Below are positions 23,501 through 36,150 of a stretch of 64,000 nt of DNA, piece by piece (position 1 is the stretch's first letter; every line of letters begins with the position of its first letter). This DNA is from Coptis chinensis (lineage: Eukaryota > Streptophyta > Magnoliopsida > Ranunculales > Ranunculaceae). The stretch spans positions 19,548,001 to 19,612,000 of the forward strand of contig CM027380.1 in assembly GCA_015680905.1 (NCBI GenBank). The letters run 5' to 3'. Made by a program: the position numbers and the translations under genes. The notes below the pieces were generated by a model. That model was not told where the DNA came from. It saw only the letters and a program-made list of their open reading frames with translations, and ran no database searches.

Positions 23501-25334
23501 CTCAAAGCCAAATCTAGTTAGAACCTCCTCAAGAAAAGGCCACTCAATTTTTTCATAGGCTTTGTGCATATCCAGCTTCAGACCAAAGAGTTTGGCATTC
23601 ACATTTGCTCTGTTCTTGATAACATGAAAGGCCTCATGAGCTAGAAGGGCATTATCATGTATCGACCTTCCCTGTAGAAAAGCACTCTGTTGGGGACCTA
23701 TAATTCGTTGGAGAATCGGTCTCATTCTTGTGACAATTATCTTTGCTATGATCTTGCAACTCACATTTGTTAGACTAATCGGCCTGAAATGCTCAGCTGT
23801 AGATGGATGTTGTACTTTGGGGATAAGCACTATATTGGTATGGTTGAGCTCTTTACTGAAGGTACTTGAGATAAAGAAGTGTTGAACAAGGGTATTTATT
23901 TTTTCGTGAATCTCCTCCCAATATGTTTTATAGAACACTGCTTGAAATCCATCAGACCCGAGCCTTGAATGATCCAATATTCTTAACCGCCTGCCAAATC
24001 TCATCATGCGAGATTGCTCTACTCAAAGAAGCATTATCCTCCTGAGTGACCAGAAGTGGGATCACATCCATTAGCATTTCATCAGTGTCAGGATTCGATG
24101 TGGTCAGTAAAGAGAAGTAATAATCTATCAAATGATTCCCAATCTCCTACCGCTGTGTCAACACCTCACCATTTAAATTCACCAACCTATTAATGTCATT
24201 TCTTCTCCTTCTATGAATCACCACAGAGTGGAAGTATTTCGTATTCAACTCACCCATTCCGTACCAGTCATGTCTAACCTTTTGTCCCTAATGTATGTCC
24301 TTCAATTCTAGAACCTCTTCATACTCCATGAGTAATTCTTGTTCTTGCTGCAGTTGTAGCTCAGTTGGACTCCCACTTCAATGTTGTTGCTGTTGCTGTT
24401 GGCATTGTTTTATTTTCAAGTCAAGCCAATTCAATTTATAGTTCAAGTTGCCAAAACTATTATGATTCCACTCAATAAGGTCGGTCCTGCATGCCGCCAA
24501 TCTTTTACAGAATGTATATGAAGGAGATCCACAGAACTCTTGAGCCATAATATTTTGAATTACTCGTCGGCAACCATCGTCCTTGGTCCACATGGCCTCG
24601 AACCTGAAAGGCCTCTTAAGTTTCGATTTTGAAGGGTCAAAGATCAAATGGAGCATCTTGTGGTCTGAAGCCAATGTGGCTTTATGATATATCATAGCAT
24701 TTAGGAACATTCCTCTCCAGTTGCTTGAACACAAAGCATGGTCTAGCCTTTTAGAAACTCTGTTAAGAAAACTCTGTCTGTTATTCCATGTGAAGATTGG
24801 TCCAACAAAGCCCAAATCCATGAAAACGCAATTCTGAATCATATCTGCAAAAGGTTGACATTGCCATTGGTACACAGGTCTGCCCCCTCTTTTCTCCCCT
24901 CTATACAAAATGTCATTAAAATCGCCAGCACATAACCAAGCTTGGTTATTTCCCGGGTTCAACCTTTATAACAATTGCCACTGCTCTTTCCTTACAGAGA
25001 AATCATTACTGCCATAAATTCCAGAGAAATACCAACAACAAGTACTATTTTCATTAATCTTTGCATGAATGATCTAAGAATCCACATAGTCTATCTGAAG
25101 GTCTACATCACCATCCCACAATAACCATAAACCACCAGAAAGACCTCTTGCTGGAACTACAAAAGACTGATAACCACTCCTAATATTCCTTATAATACTA
25201 TTAGATTTTAATAAGCTAGCCTTAGTTTCACACAAAAAGATAATTTTTGGTCTCAACTTCTTGATAACATCTTTCAGCTCTCTTACTGTCGAGGGGAGAC
25301 CCATACCTCGACAGTTCCAAATTAGACAACTCAT
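20587..25334 (-). pseudogene. LINE ORF2: endonuclease, reverse transcriptase, RNase H (broken)
   Basis: Starts MSCLIWNCRGMGLPSTVREL (ATG at 25334), the N-terminus of an APE-type endonuclease, continuing with the GDFNDIL motif near 24910. Reverse transcriptase follows, with LRQGDPMPPFLFVL (about 23400) and the YADD active site (about 23250). A zinc-binding RT region lies at about 21860-22240 (FPLPQKVRFFLW-like; read as LPQKVRFFLWQFTH). RNase H is at 20587-21105 with its acidic residues in NTDGSSHGNP, AETLAL, VEMDCSLL and YAADAVAN. Several in-frame stops (near 25074, 24965 and 24010) and frame changes break it, and the hAT MITE splits the last two domains. ORF1 lies immediately upstream, its stop 41 bp from this ATG. 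Confidence 0.88.
21177..21856. mobile_element. hAT-type MITE, 680 bp, inside the LINE
   Basis: The terminal inverted repeat is TAGGGGTGGCA on both sides. The 8-bp target duplication is CCAAAGAC (21169-21176) against CCAGAGAC (21857-21864), one mismatch. Subterminal regions are rich in GGGTCGTGT and ACCCGACCC motifs, typical of widespread plant hAT MITEs. Not coding. Confidence 0.85.
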
Positions 25335-26095
25335 GGCGCCTTGTGGAGCTGTTTTCGGGCAGCTACCTTCACCGTCTAAACTTTATGTCGCCTTCCAGAG
25401 AGGCCAATTGTGTTTCCATTTGAGGAAATAGAATTCTCATCACCACCTGTGTTCAAAGCTGATTTGCGCCTGTGCTCACGGTCTTGGAACATACTCCCCT
25501 CAAACTCTGTCTGACGCTGTGCATTCCTCAAATCACTATTCTCTCGATGTGCCGTTCCATGTTCAATTTCCTGTCTTTTATATTGCAAAGAGTTTTTGTC
25601 ACACCCCGAATTTCGACAGAATTCGGAAAAACATTATTTGTCCCCGACTCTTCGATCTCCGAGGTGTGACGCACTCTCCACTTCCAAAAAACCCATAAAC
25701 AGTTTAAATAATGCGGATAATTAAAAACCAGTAAAAATTTCAATTAAACAAATGTCCTCTTCATTACAAAAATTTACAACTAAGATTAGGTTACAAATCT
25801 CTTTTCAATAACTCCTTATTTAAAATTACAAATGAAAGTACAATTACATTGTCTAGACTGAAAATCTATATCACCTTAAGGAAAAACAAAACTTATCCTG
25901 AGATGCAATGCTAACGCAAACCACAAGCAGCAACCAATCTTCTTCATCACTAAACCTGTCAAAACTTATCAACTATGTTCATTGAATGAACACACCCGAT
26001 AAGCAAACATGCAAATCGGGTCAGCATTATAAAAATGCTGGTGTGAGTAGCCCTAAAATACAACATATAATTATACATATACATACACAATCCAT

Positions 26096-26275
26096 ACGGC
26101 AGTTAGTTCCTCCATCGAGGCGCCTTAACTTTCAACGACTAATACAACATCCTTAAGTTCAATAACTAAAGGCGGTAGTTCCTCCAATCGAGGCCTTTAA
26201 CTTCCCACTAACCACACAACAACCTATACTCATAATAAATAAGGCATGTAGTTCCTCCATCGAGGCGCCTTAGGT
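26096..26275 (+). repeat. three spaced repeats with TAGTTCCTCC inside the solo LTR
   Basis: GTTAGTTCCTCCATCGAGGCG, 20 bases of which recur with small changes, occurs at about 26102, 26174 and 26248, roughly 72 bp apart. Each is followed by a CTTAACTTTC-like stretch. The function is unknown. Confidence 0.6.
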
Positions 26276-27410
26276 TCTAACTAGACTATAACCAGCCAAG
26301 CATATACAATCATCTATCTAAAGATACATCATTAACTAACATATTACCATAATTAGATTATTTCGGGCTTTCTTTGTGTGTCCCTAAAATCCGCGTCGTA
26401 TCTATGTCTTACCTAGTTTCCCCGGCTACCACAATCGCAACCCGCCGAACATGTACATCCACATGCCTCCCTTACATAATGAGCCACTCCGTGCGTAACC
26501 ACCCGGCGGGATGCCGCACACCGTAAATCCTCACACGGAAGCCAAATCTATGTAAGCACCGCCACTATTCTAAGCATAAAATATTGCATCATCGTTCTAT
26601 TTTGCGAACGGAATAATCAAGCCACTATTCGCTAACGATTGCCCAACACATGGGTCAATCAACATCTTATATATACACCCAACACATGGGTCAATCATAT
26701 CACATAAGCCCACACAAGGCAAATCTCATGAGTTGTGGTAGTCAGGTTCTAGGATTTTCGTTACGTAATTTATTCAGGTGTCATACGTTTATGACTCATA
26801 AGCATTTCTATTATACCACGTGCAGGTCAATTACCTTATTGCACTAAGCCACAATACATAGAAATATCTCAGTTACCTCATAACCATTTTCATTCTTTCA
26901 CGTGCCAATATATTATTGCACTACACCACACTCCCGTGGGCAAATATTCACCAATACTATATTAGCATCTCACATATAAAATGATGGAGTGTATATACAT
27001 TTCTCCAAGATAGTGCATTAATATAACTATCTCAACATATTATATTATGTCACAATGCTTCAACGTATCGCATACATTTTTATTATAACGTATTAGGAAT
27101 ATAATATCTCCTAACATCTCAATATCGTCACGTGTCAAAAATACACAACATCAAGGTCAAATCTTTCTTAGATAATGACCACCAAATTATACCAGCTTCC
27201 ACAACATTTTATTACTATATGTGTCCATATAATATACACATAAAACGTAGCACAAATAAACAGTCCACAGTCCACAATCAAAGCCCAATATATATATGCT
27301 TTACCCCTACTCACGTCAAATCTAAATTAGATAATGACAAACCCAAATTATATAATATTCGACAACGTTTTATTATTACATTTATCCATATAGTCAAATA
27401 TGTGAAAAAC

Positions 27411-27830
27411 TGGAAAAGTCAACGGTCAAAGTCAACGGTCGACGGTCAAAGCCAAAGTCAACACATCATGGTCAAAGTCAAAGTCAACACATCATGGTCA
27501 AAGTCAACACATCATGGTCAAAATCAAAGTCAACCCATCATGGTCAAAGTCAACACATCATGGTCAAAGCCAAAGTCAACACATCATGGTCAAAGCCAAA
27601 GTCAACCCATCATGGTCAAAGTTAAAGTCCAATGTCAACGGTCAAAGTCAACCAATCATGCTCAAAATCAAAGTCAACCCATCATGGTCAAAGTCAACAC
27701 ATCATGGTCAAAATCAAAGTCAACCCATCATGGTCAAAGTCAACACATCATGGTCAACGTCAAACTCAACACGTCATGGTCGAAGTCAAACTGTCATTGT
27801 CAAAGTCCAACCGTCGTTTCCGTGTTCGAC
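27411..27830 (+). repeat. GTCAACACATCATG/GTCAAAGTC tandem repeat
   Basis: About fifteen blocks alternate CAACACATCATGGTCAAA or CAACCCATCATGGTCAAA with one to three AGTCAA or AATCAA hexamers, so spacing changes in steps of six. It is open in three plus frames only because the step is a multiple of three with no stops; I do not call a gene. Confidence 0.85.
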
Positions 27831-30659
27831 AGGTCCAGGGTCATAGCCATGGTTCATGGCTAAAGGCAAAGGTGCATGGCTCATGGGCTCATGACCACGG
27901 TCCTGGTTCGGACCCAACTGGCCAAGCCCAACCTTAGAACCCAGAAGTCTACACGTTTAAAAACCCAAGTAGATCTATTTTAAGTCCTATGGACTGGTCC
28001 CAAGCTATATTAGAAACTGACCCAAAAACGTTAAGTTAAACTGGTCCACAAATACAAATGAAACGGACCCATAGGCTAATATTAGAACTGGTCCCAAACT
28101 TAATAAAAATCGGGCCCAAACAAAACCACCAAAATCGGGCCCAACCAAAAACATAACCTCAGGCCCAAATAAACCAACCCAGGCCCAAGCCCAAATCGGC
28201 TTGGTACTGTTCATCATCTCTTCCCCCAACAGCAGCCCAAATCCGGCCACCACCACCTCCACACAACCACCAATTTTGACTAGGCGGTTTTAATCCCTGC
28301 AGGAAACCCAACAACATTAACAAAGCCAAAAATCCCAACCCTTAACTCCACCATCTCCTCCAGATCTAGATCTAAAATCGCGACCTCCATTAACGCACCT
28401 CCGGAGCTTCAGTAGCACCATAAACAGCCCATACACACGCTCTAACCTACCCCATCACCAACCATCAATTTAAATACACAACCAAACCCAACAACAAAGT
28501 TTGGATGTAAGTGGACGATTTACTGTAGACGCCATTAACGTCTCCACAAAGCTCCAACAGTCGACGCCATTAAACCTCCTAACCCCATTACCAACAACCC
28601 ATACCGAAAACAGCTCAAACCCGCACAAATAAATTCACAACCAACAATTTCACCTCAAGAACGATAATGGGCGTGGACGCCATTGACGCCTGTTCAAGGC
28701 TCCCAACAAATTCAAAAACGCATAAACAGCATCACAGTATTACAAGGGAGAAGGTTCGCGTCTCCATTAACGCTCTGTCGAGCTTTCGACAGTTTAAGTT
28801 CAGAGTTGAACAGAGAAACAGAGAAGCAAACAAAAAAACGATCTAAAGCTTAGGCTTTAACTGCCGGCCATAAAGCTTGGACAGTTCAAATAAGATTTCT
28901 CGAGTTTCAAGAAAAACAGATTAACCAATGTATAAAAACAGAAACCTATACACCGATATACGAAAATTATAACTTTCGGTGAGATAGCAAAATAGCTACT
29001 CACCTGTATGAACAGCTCCTACGAATTTCTCCGAGTCCGAGCCGTCGCGCTCCACCTCTCCAGAAATCCAGCTTTCATCTCTGCCCTCATTTTTAATATT
29101 TTTATTCTCCAGGAACCCTATTTTCTAGAAAAATGTGTTTATATACTTGGGTCCGAAACCCAAGCCCAACATAGACTCGGGCCCAAAAACCAGGCCCACA
29201 TATCCCGAGTCCGGTCCGACGAATTTTGAAAATAAATAATTTAATTAATTAATTAAAATAGAAAAATACGTATTTAAAAATACGGGCGTTACAGTTTTCA
29301 CCAATGAGGTCTGATTCGGAATACCCAGAGAGGTCCGCAAAGGGGATATTGGTTGGATCATTCATCATGGCTTGAGAAGTCAATACATAGGATGTATTTG
29401 GTAGCCCATTCATCTCCTGGCCTGGCATTTGGGAACTGAAAACCAAAGAATTCGGAAACTGAGTGTCATAGTTAACCGGATTGTTGTTGATAGTCCATTC
29501 ATTGTTCAACTGGGTAGAAGGTCCCAAGTTAGTAGTATGTACAACATATGGCTCAGGAGAATTGATTTCCATGATCAAAGGACCTTTAACCTTGCCCTGC
29601 ATACGGCGGTAGGGTTGTTCACGCAAATCATCTCGGATTGGTGAAGGCCTGTTGCTGTGGTCTTGCATATAATCTTCCCGAAGCCGTAGCGGTTGATACA
29701 CTCTTGGAACATCAAACTGATTTAGAAGAGATACTGCAATAACAGGTCGGTCTAGCATTGGTTTAGGGAAGATTCTTGTTTTCGGATTATACATCTCAAA
29801 GCGTTGTCCATTTGATGTGAACTAGGGTTCCACACTTAAATCCGCATCTGCTATATTGCATGAAGTTTGATGATGGCCAATGAAACCACATTTGAAGCAG
29901 CAGACTGGTAGATTTTCATAAGAGAACTGAACCCATTCAACTCCATTGACAGCTTCCGGCAATTTAAATCCAGGCGGTATTGGGTCGGAAATGTCCATTA
30001 AAACTTTTACTCGAGTCAGCTGCACAAATTCATTGTATTTGGGGTATAACTCCAGATGAAACAGTTGATTTGGGGAAAAACAGCCTGAGTCTATCAAATT
30101 ATCCTCCACAATTTCCCTATCCTGAAAAATTTCTGGGAAGTTTATAAGTTGCATCCACACAAAAAACTTATGGAAGTCTGGTTCTCTATTCTCTTTCATT
30201 TCCATCCATGGCACAATTTGCAAAATGTGTTGAGATACAACCCAAGGTTGAGCTTGTAAAATCATTTCAATCTGGTGTTGGTTTTCCATCCACACTTGAT
30301 GAATATCACCTTTATACAGATGCATTTCAGTGATCCGAAAAGGAGCCCATGTTTTTTCAAGGTTCAGTTTGAAAGTTCCAGCCAAAAGTTTTCCATCTAG
30401 AATTTTTACAAAGCGACTAAGTTTATTACGCTCCAGGAGTTTTGCTTTCATCTGGTCTGAGTAATTGATTGATGGAGACGATCTGTAAGGCATCTTGATT
30501 TTTGTGGCGAAGTCAGACGAAAGGTTTTCAATTGGATTAGGATTGTTGAGGTTGATCATTCCAAAATTCCATTTATCAATTAAAGCTGAGAAGTGCAAGT
30601 TGTGGATTAGGGAGTCTAAACGGATCCCTCCCCATATATTTCTAAAGTGCTTCAGTCAC

Positions 30660-31024
30660 CTAAATATTACATGTCATTTGGTCCTCCTGCAATTGTCCTA
30701 GTTACCAAAAAAGTGCTTCCATCTCTTAGAAACATTCTATGAGATGATGAGTCCTAGTCGCTAACATATGTGTGAACTTATTACAGCCATAACTAACATT
30801 TAACTTTGTACAAAAGCACCACATAAATAAAACACAATCCTCCAAATGAAAATTCTCTAAAAAAAATTCCCCAAATGATAACATATACTAATGACAACAA
30901 TCCCGTACATTTGTATGTAAACAATCCACCCTTTAGGATATGATACCTAAGACCAGCTGTTGAAAGACATCTTAAACCAACCATCGGGGATATCTAAGAC
31001 CAGTATATGAACGACCGAAATGAG
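30660..31024. other. flank between the LINE and the copia element
   Basis: No gene, RNA or repeat recognised. It precedes the GAACA duplication of the copia element. Confidence 0.4.
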
Positions 31025-31029
31025 GAACA

Positions 31030-31314
31030 TGTAGAAAGTTGTATATTGTTTTTTTATGTATAGAGCGCAAGCCGCGCTCAAATATTAGCATGATGGAGCG
31101 TACCCCACGCCTCAAGCATGACCGAAGTCCAGTAGCTTGGGCGCACCTTGCGCCCTTCTCCAGTACAAACAGGGCGCACCATGCGCCCCGTGTTTCTCAA
31201 GCCACCGACTGTTTTGTTTCTATTTGTAGCAACCTCTACATAAACAATTGTAACCTTTTTATAATACAATCAAGTAAATATACACTGAATTAATTTGAAT
31301 CCTCTGATTCTATA
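31030..31314 (+). repeat. copia 5' LTR
   Basis: 285 bp, matching 36151-36434 throughout. It contains two GGGCGCA...TGCGCCC inverted motifs and an ATATA-type promoter region near the ACATAAACAATTG stretch. Confidence 0.92.
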
Positions 31315-31329
31315 TGGTATCGGAGCCAG
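31315..31329 (+). other. copia primer binding site
   Basis: TGGTATCGGAGCCAG directly follows the 5' LTR. It matches the usual tRNA-Met primer site apart from CGG for CAG. Confidence 0.85.
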
Positions 31330-31446
31330 GTTATTGAAATCCGCTGCGTATTACAACCATTAATCAAACCATCTTTAAATCTTTGAATCTCAAACCCAAA
31401 AACCTAAACCTAAAACCCAAATTTTTCGTTTTTTTTTTTTTCTGCA

Positions 31447-34400
31447 ATGGCTGGATCTGACAACAATTCTTCCAACGTCATTCATCATCACTACACCCCA
31501 CAAGACAACTCCGCGTTCCTAAAATCTATTTCATTAAATAAGTCCAACTATACCATATGGGCTCTTCTCATGCGAATGCGTATTGGAGCAAGGGGGAAAA
31601 TTGGTTTTTTGACTGGCGCAAAGGTTGAACCGGATATGAATTCGACCGAATATGAAGGTTGGGCAACAGATAATGAAAAGGTGAAAAGTTGGCTTATTGA
31701 TTTTATGGAGATTTCTCTTATGAATCGATATATTCGTCTTCCTACTGCAAAAGACATTTGGGAGGCTGTGGAGAAGACCTTCTATGATGACTCTGATGAA
31801 ACTCGAATTTTAGAATTGAATACAAAGTGCTTTGAAGCGAAGCAGAATGGGAGACATATTTCTTCCTATTACAACGAATTAATGGCCATGTTCTAGGAGA
31901 TTGATCAAAGGGTGACCTCCCAGAATAACAATATTGCAGCTGTAGTTCAGGACACATCAACAATGTCCAGATTGCGGGTTCATATGTTTTTGCGTGGACT
32001 CGATTCGAAGTATGATCAGGTGTGTGGAGAGATTCTTCGCAAGGACCCTAAATTTTCCATGGAGCAAAGCTATGCTTACATTCGCAAGGTGTAATCGGAG
32101 AAACAGGCTATGGGGCGCTCTGTATCAACTGAATCATCTGTCTTGGCTGTTTATAGCAAGACAATTACTCCACCCGGTTTCTCTGGGTCTTCACGCAACC
32201 TTAAAGGTAATCCAATCCTTATGCAGATAAAAAGTGCAGTGTTTGCGGAGAATTGGGTCATAGCATGAAGAGATGTTATGAAGTGATTGGCTATCCTGAT
32301 TTGTGGGACTTCGCAAAGAGGCTACGAAAGAATATAAGCAAGGCTGCTATTGCTAATGCTGTGCATGGACATCCAGACTATGCTTCGGCTAATGTAACTC
32401 AATCAGGGTATGAATGGTAAGGTTATTTCGAATAATACATGGATAATTGATTCGGGTGCATCTGACCATATGACAAATGACCCTAGCCTTGTGGAAAGTC
32501 TTAGAGCTTCATCTCAAACCGTTGTTTCTACTGCAGATGGCACTCCAACTCCAGTTAGCGGATAAGGTTCTATTGTGTTATCTAAAACCCTCACTCTTGA
32601 ATCTATCTTAGTTGTTCCATCCCTTGCTTATAACCTATTGTCTGTTTGTCAAATCATTCTAGCACTTACATGTACTCTGACGTTCTATCCATCCTTCTGT
32701 GTTTTTCAGGACATTCTGACTCGACAAGTCCTTGGTTATGGTGTTAGAAGGGGGAAACTGTACTATCTGGATTTGACAGAAACTGGAGAGAAATAAAAGA
32801 AATCTCTGGGGCAAACTAATCAGGTCAATAGGGTTAAGAATGCAAAAGAAGTTGTGTGGTTATGGCATCATAGGTTAGGTCATCTTTCGTTTAGTTATCT
32901 TAAGAGGTTGCAACCTCAGTTATTTTCAGTTGTTAGTGATTCTGAGTTTCATTGTGACATTTGTGAACTACCCAAGAGCCACCGTATTTCATATTCATCA
33001 AGTTTTAATAGATGTCCTGTTCCTTTTATGAAAATTCATTCTGATGTTTGGGGTCCTGCCAAAGTTTCTTCTTTTTCTGGAGTTCGCTATTATGTGACTT
33101 TTATTGATGATTGCACTCGCATGACTTGGGTGTCATTACTGAAAAACAAAAGTGATGTATATGAGATGTTTACTGGTTTTTACAAAATGGTGGTGACACA
33201 ATATCAACAATCTATTAGGGTTTTTCAGTCTGATAATGGTGGCGAATTTGTGAATGGCCTCATGTCTAAATTTTGTCGGTCAATTGGAATTCATCATCAA
33301 ACCTCCAATTCTGGTACCCCCAACAAAATGGTTTAGCATAACGAAAGAACAGGCAGTTGTTGGAAGTTGTTTGTGCTTCCTTGTTTGGCATGAATGTACC
33401 TCGATCCTATTGGGGTGAAGCAGTAAAATCAACAGCCTATGTTATAAACTGTACTCCCTCACGGGTAATTGAGTTCCAGAATCCTTATCAGAAACTCCAT
33501 ACACTTTTGTCCATCCCATCCATGCCTAATTTGGAGCCTCGGGTGTTTGGATGTACAGCTTATGTCCATATCCCACAACCAGAATGAAGTAAACTTGATC
33601 CTCATGTGAAGAAGTGTATTTTTGTGGGGTATGTCGAGTTTCAGAAAGGGTGTAGGTATTATGATCCAATTACTGACAAGATGCATATATCTCTTGATGT
33701 CACATTCCATGAATCCGACCCGTATTACTCAGGGGGAGTTTCCCAGTCTTCCCTTCAGGGGGAGAGTGCCGGTGAAAGGAATCCTGATGTCTTTGGGGAA
33801 TTGGAACACTTGGAGGAACGATTTGAAGTTCCTGAAGCAAAAATTGATCATGTAGTAGTAGAGACAGAAGCACATGATCTGAATGTATCTGAAACTGTAG
33901 TACAAGACATTTCCCCTTCTACATCAATAACTGAAGATCTCGATCAGAATGATCTGCCTCAGGTACCTCCTATAACCGTTAATGAATCTGTTGGGTTAGA
34001 AAGTCTTGAACCTAGACAATCACAAAGAACTAGTAAAGGAGTTCCTAAGAAACAATATGAACCAGACATCAAAGCCACTGCCAAATACCCTATAGCTAAC
34101 TCTATGTCTAATCATAGCCTTTTTGAGTCACATGTACTTGTCATAAATCAATTATCTACTGTATCTATTCCTAGTAATGTGCAGGATGCTTTGAAAGATC
34201 CAAAATGGAAGAAAGCAATGAATGAAAAATTGGAAGCCTTTCAAAAGAATGTAACATGGGAGATAGTTGATATGCCTGTTGGAATGAAGACTGTTGGATG
34301 TCGTTGGGTGTTTAATGTGAAGCTTAATGTAGATGGAACTATTAATAGATATAAGGCAAGATTGGTTGTCAAGGGATACACACAGCGTTATAGAATTGAT

Positions 34401-36143
34401 TATGAGAAGACTTTTGCACCTGTGGCGAAAATCAATACGGTCCGAATTTTAATTTCACTTGCAGCAAATAAAGATTGGCCCTTGCACCAGCTTGATGTGA
34501 AGAATGCATTCCTAAATGGGAATTTGGAGGAAGAAGTATACATGGATATGCCTCCAGGTGTGAAGAACCATCCCAAAGATGTTGGGAAGGTGTGTAAACT
34601 GAAAAAGGCTTTGTATGGCCTGAAACAGTCTCCAAGAGCTTGGTTTGGATGACTTACACAGTCAATGAGAGTTTTTTGGTACAAACAGAGCAATTCTGAC
34701 CATACCTTGTTTATCAAACACAAGGATGGTAAGATTACAGCTCTAAGGGTGTGTTTGTTAAATTTTAACTCATGGAAAGGAAAGGAAATAAAATGGGTGG
34801 TCCACTATGGAATGGAATGGAAAGGAAATAATTTTAAATGGTATGTGTTTGGTAAACTGGGGAAAGGAAAGTAAAAACTGGATAAATGAATAATCATGTT
34901 TGTTTGCAAAAGCTATGGAAAGGAATAATTGTATTGTTGGGTCATGGGTTTATTAGTAGTAAGTCCCGATCTATCTATTTCCTTTCCTTTCCTTTCCACA
35001 AAATTTTCAGGGGTTAGCTAAGGACACAAAACCTTTTCCATTTGTTTCCATATGGAAAAGCTCATTTCCTTTCCATGGATAAACAAACGCCTTAAAAACT
35101 ATAGAAAAGGTGGACCACTCTTATTTTCATTTCTTTTCCTTTCCTTTCCATAGTGTTTCCATCATAACAAACACACCCTAATTGTGTATGTTAATGACAT
35201 GATCGTTACAGGAGATGATCCGAAGGAAATAAATGAATTGCAGAAGTATTTGTCGAAATAATTTGAAATGAAGGATCTAGGACAACTGAAGTATTTTCTG
35301 GGTATTGAAGTTGCAAGGTCTAAAAAGGGGATTTCACTCTCACAGAGGAAGTATGTCCTAGATTTGCTTGCTGAAATAGGAATGTTGGATTGCAAACCAA
35401 TGGAGACACCCATTGAGATGAATCATGGACTCGCCATTCATCCTGATCAAGTTCCAACTGATAAAAGAAGGTATCAACGTCTTGTAGGAAGGTTAATTTA
35501 TCTCTCTCATACTAGACCTGATATTGCTTATGCTGTGAATGTGGTTAGTCAATTTATGCATTGTCCTAGTGAAGAACATATGGATGCAGTCTCTCGTATC
35601 TTGAAGTATTTGAAGAAGGTACCTGGCAGAGATTTATTGTTTGGAAAGTCTGATGTATTGGAAATTGTCGGATACACAAATGCAGATTAGGCTGGTGATA
35701 AAACTGATAGACGCTCTACATCAGGATATTTCACTTTTGTCGGTGGAAATCTTGTAGCTTGGTGTAGTAAGAAGTAGAAAGTTGTTGCCAGATCGAGTGC
35801 AGAAGCTGAATTTTGAGGTTTGGCACAGGGAGTATGTGAATTGTTGTGGATCCGTACTGTCTTGATGGAATTGGGATTCAAGCTTCAAAAGCCTATGGAT
35901 TTACATTGTGATAATCAAGCCGCCATTCAAATTGCACATAACCCAGTTCAGCATGATCGAACGAAGCATGTGGAGGTTGATCATCATTTTATTAAAGAAA
36001 ATCTTGACAGGAAGGTTATTCGTTTTCCGTTCGTAACCTCAAAAGAGCAATTAGCTGATGTTCTTACTAAAAGTGTATCTCACAAGGTGTTTGACAGCTC
36101 AATTGACAAGTTGGGCATGATTGACATTTATGCACCAACTTGA
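31447..36143 (+). pseudogene. copia gag-pol polyprotein, multiply interrupted
   Basis: Gag starts MAGSDNNSSNVIHHHYTPQD and has the copia Gag segment up to a TAG at 31894-31896; another stop is at 32092. The zinc knuckle CSVCGELGHSMKRC lies near 32235 and the protease site WIIDSGASDHM near 32442. Integrase has HHRLGH, HSDVWGP and SDNGGEF, but the E-bearing motif reads LA-stop-RKN after a one-base loss (about 33330). RT has the copia block WEIVDMP...[11 protein letters not shown] and [10 protein letters not shown] (about 34480), ending in a MITE. The active site after the MITE reads YVND for YVDD (about 35187). RNase H retains STSGYF and KHVEVDHHFIKE near the end (36143). Inactive. Confidence 0.9.
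34747..35178. mobile_element. Tourist-like MITE inside the copia reverse transcriptase
   Basis: Terminal repeats GGGTGTGTTTGTTA face each other and extend with GGAAAGGAAAGGAAA motifs to about 60 bp. A TAA duplication flanks the element (34744-34746, 35179-35181). It entered just before the RT active-site codons, after the copia insertion. Confidence 0.9.
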
Positions 36144-36150
36144 GGGGGAG
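36141..36150 (+). other. copia polypurine tract
   Basis: TGAGGGGGAG directly abuts the 3' LTR, the primer for second-strand synthesis. Confidence 0.85.

Larger units (their letters stand above)
25597..29293. mobile_element. probable solo LTR, 3697 bp, inserted in LINE ORF1
   Basis: It starts TGTCACACCCCG and ends CGGGCGTTACA (TG...CA), flanked by a perfect GTTTT duplication (25592-25596, 29294-29298). No reverse transcriptase, primer site or second LTR lies within. The size and the TGTMACRCCC-type termini suit a long Ty3/gypsy LTR; the lineage is inference. It contains short tandem repeats listed separately, and otherwise no gene. Confidence 0.75.
25376..30598 (-). pseudogene. LINE ORF1: Gag-like DUF4283 and CCHC knuckle, split by a solo LTR
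   Basis: The part from 30598 to 29822 holds a DUF4283-like region (KLLAGTFKLNLEKTWAPFRI, LQAQPWVVSQHILQIVPW) and a CX2CX4HX4C knuckle, CFKCGFIGHHQTSC. One in-frame TAG at 29822-29824 is followed in the same frame by NGQRFEMYNPKTR and onward to 29299. If the solo LTR and one copy of its target duplication are skipped, the frame continues without shift into YKRQEIEHGT and ends at a TAG at 25376. The protein would bind RNA in the retrotransposition particle. Confidence 0.8.
20500..30640 (-). mobile_element. L1-type LINE retrotransposon, split by two later insertions
   Basis: Minus-strand order is ORF1 (Gag-like with a CCHC knuckle), then ORF2 with endonuclease, reverse transcriptase, zinc-binding RT region and RNase H, the standard plant L1 layout. 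The outer ends are approximate: I found no clear A-tail or target duplication. A hAT MITE interrupts the 3' part and a 3.7-kb solo LTR interrupts ORF1. Stops and shifts show it is inactive. Confidence 0.85.

Noticed and set aside
27132..27863. 243-codon plus-strand open frame rich in Ser, Lys, His
   Set aside because: It translates a tandem repeat inside a solo LTR and is equally open in other frames; not a gene.
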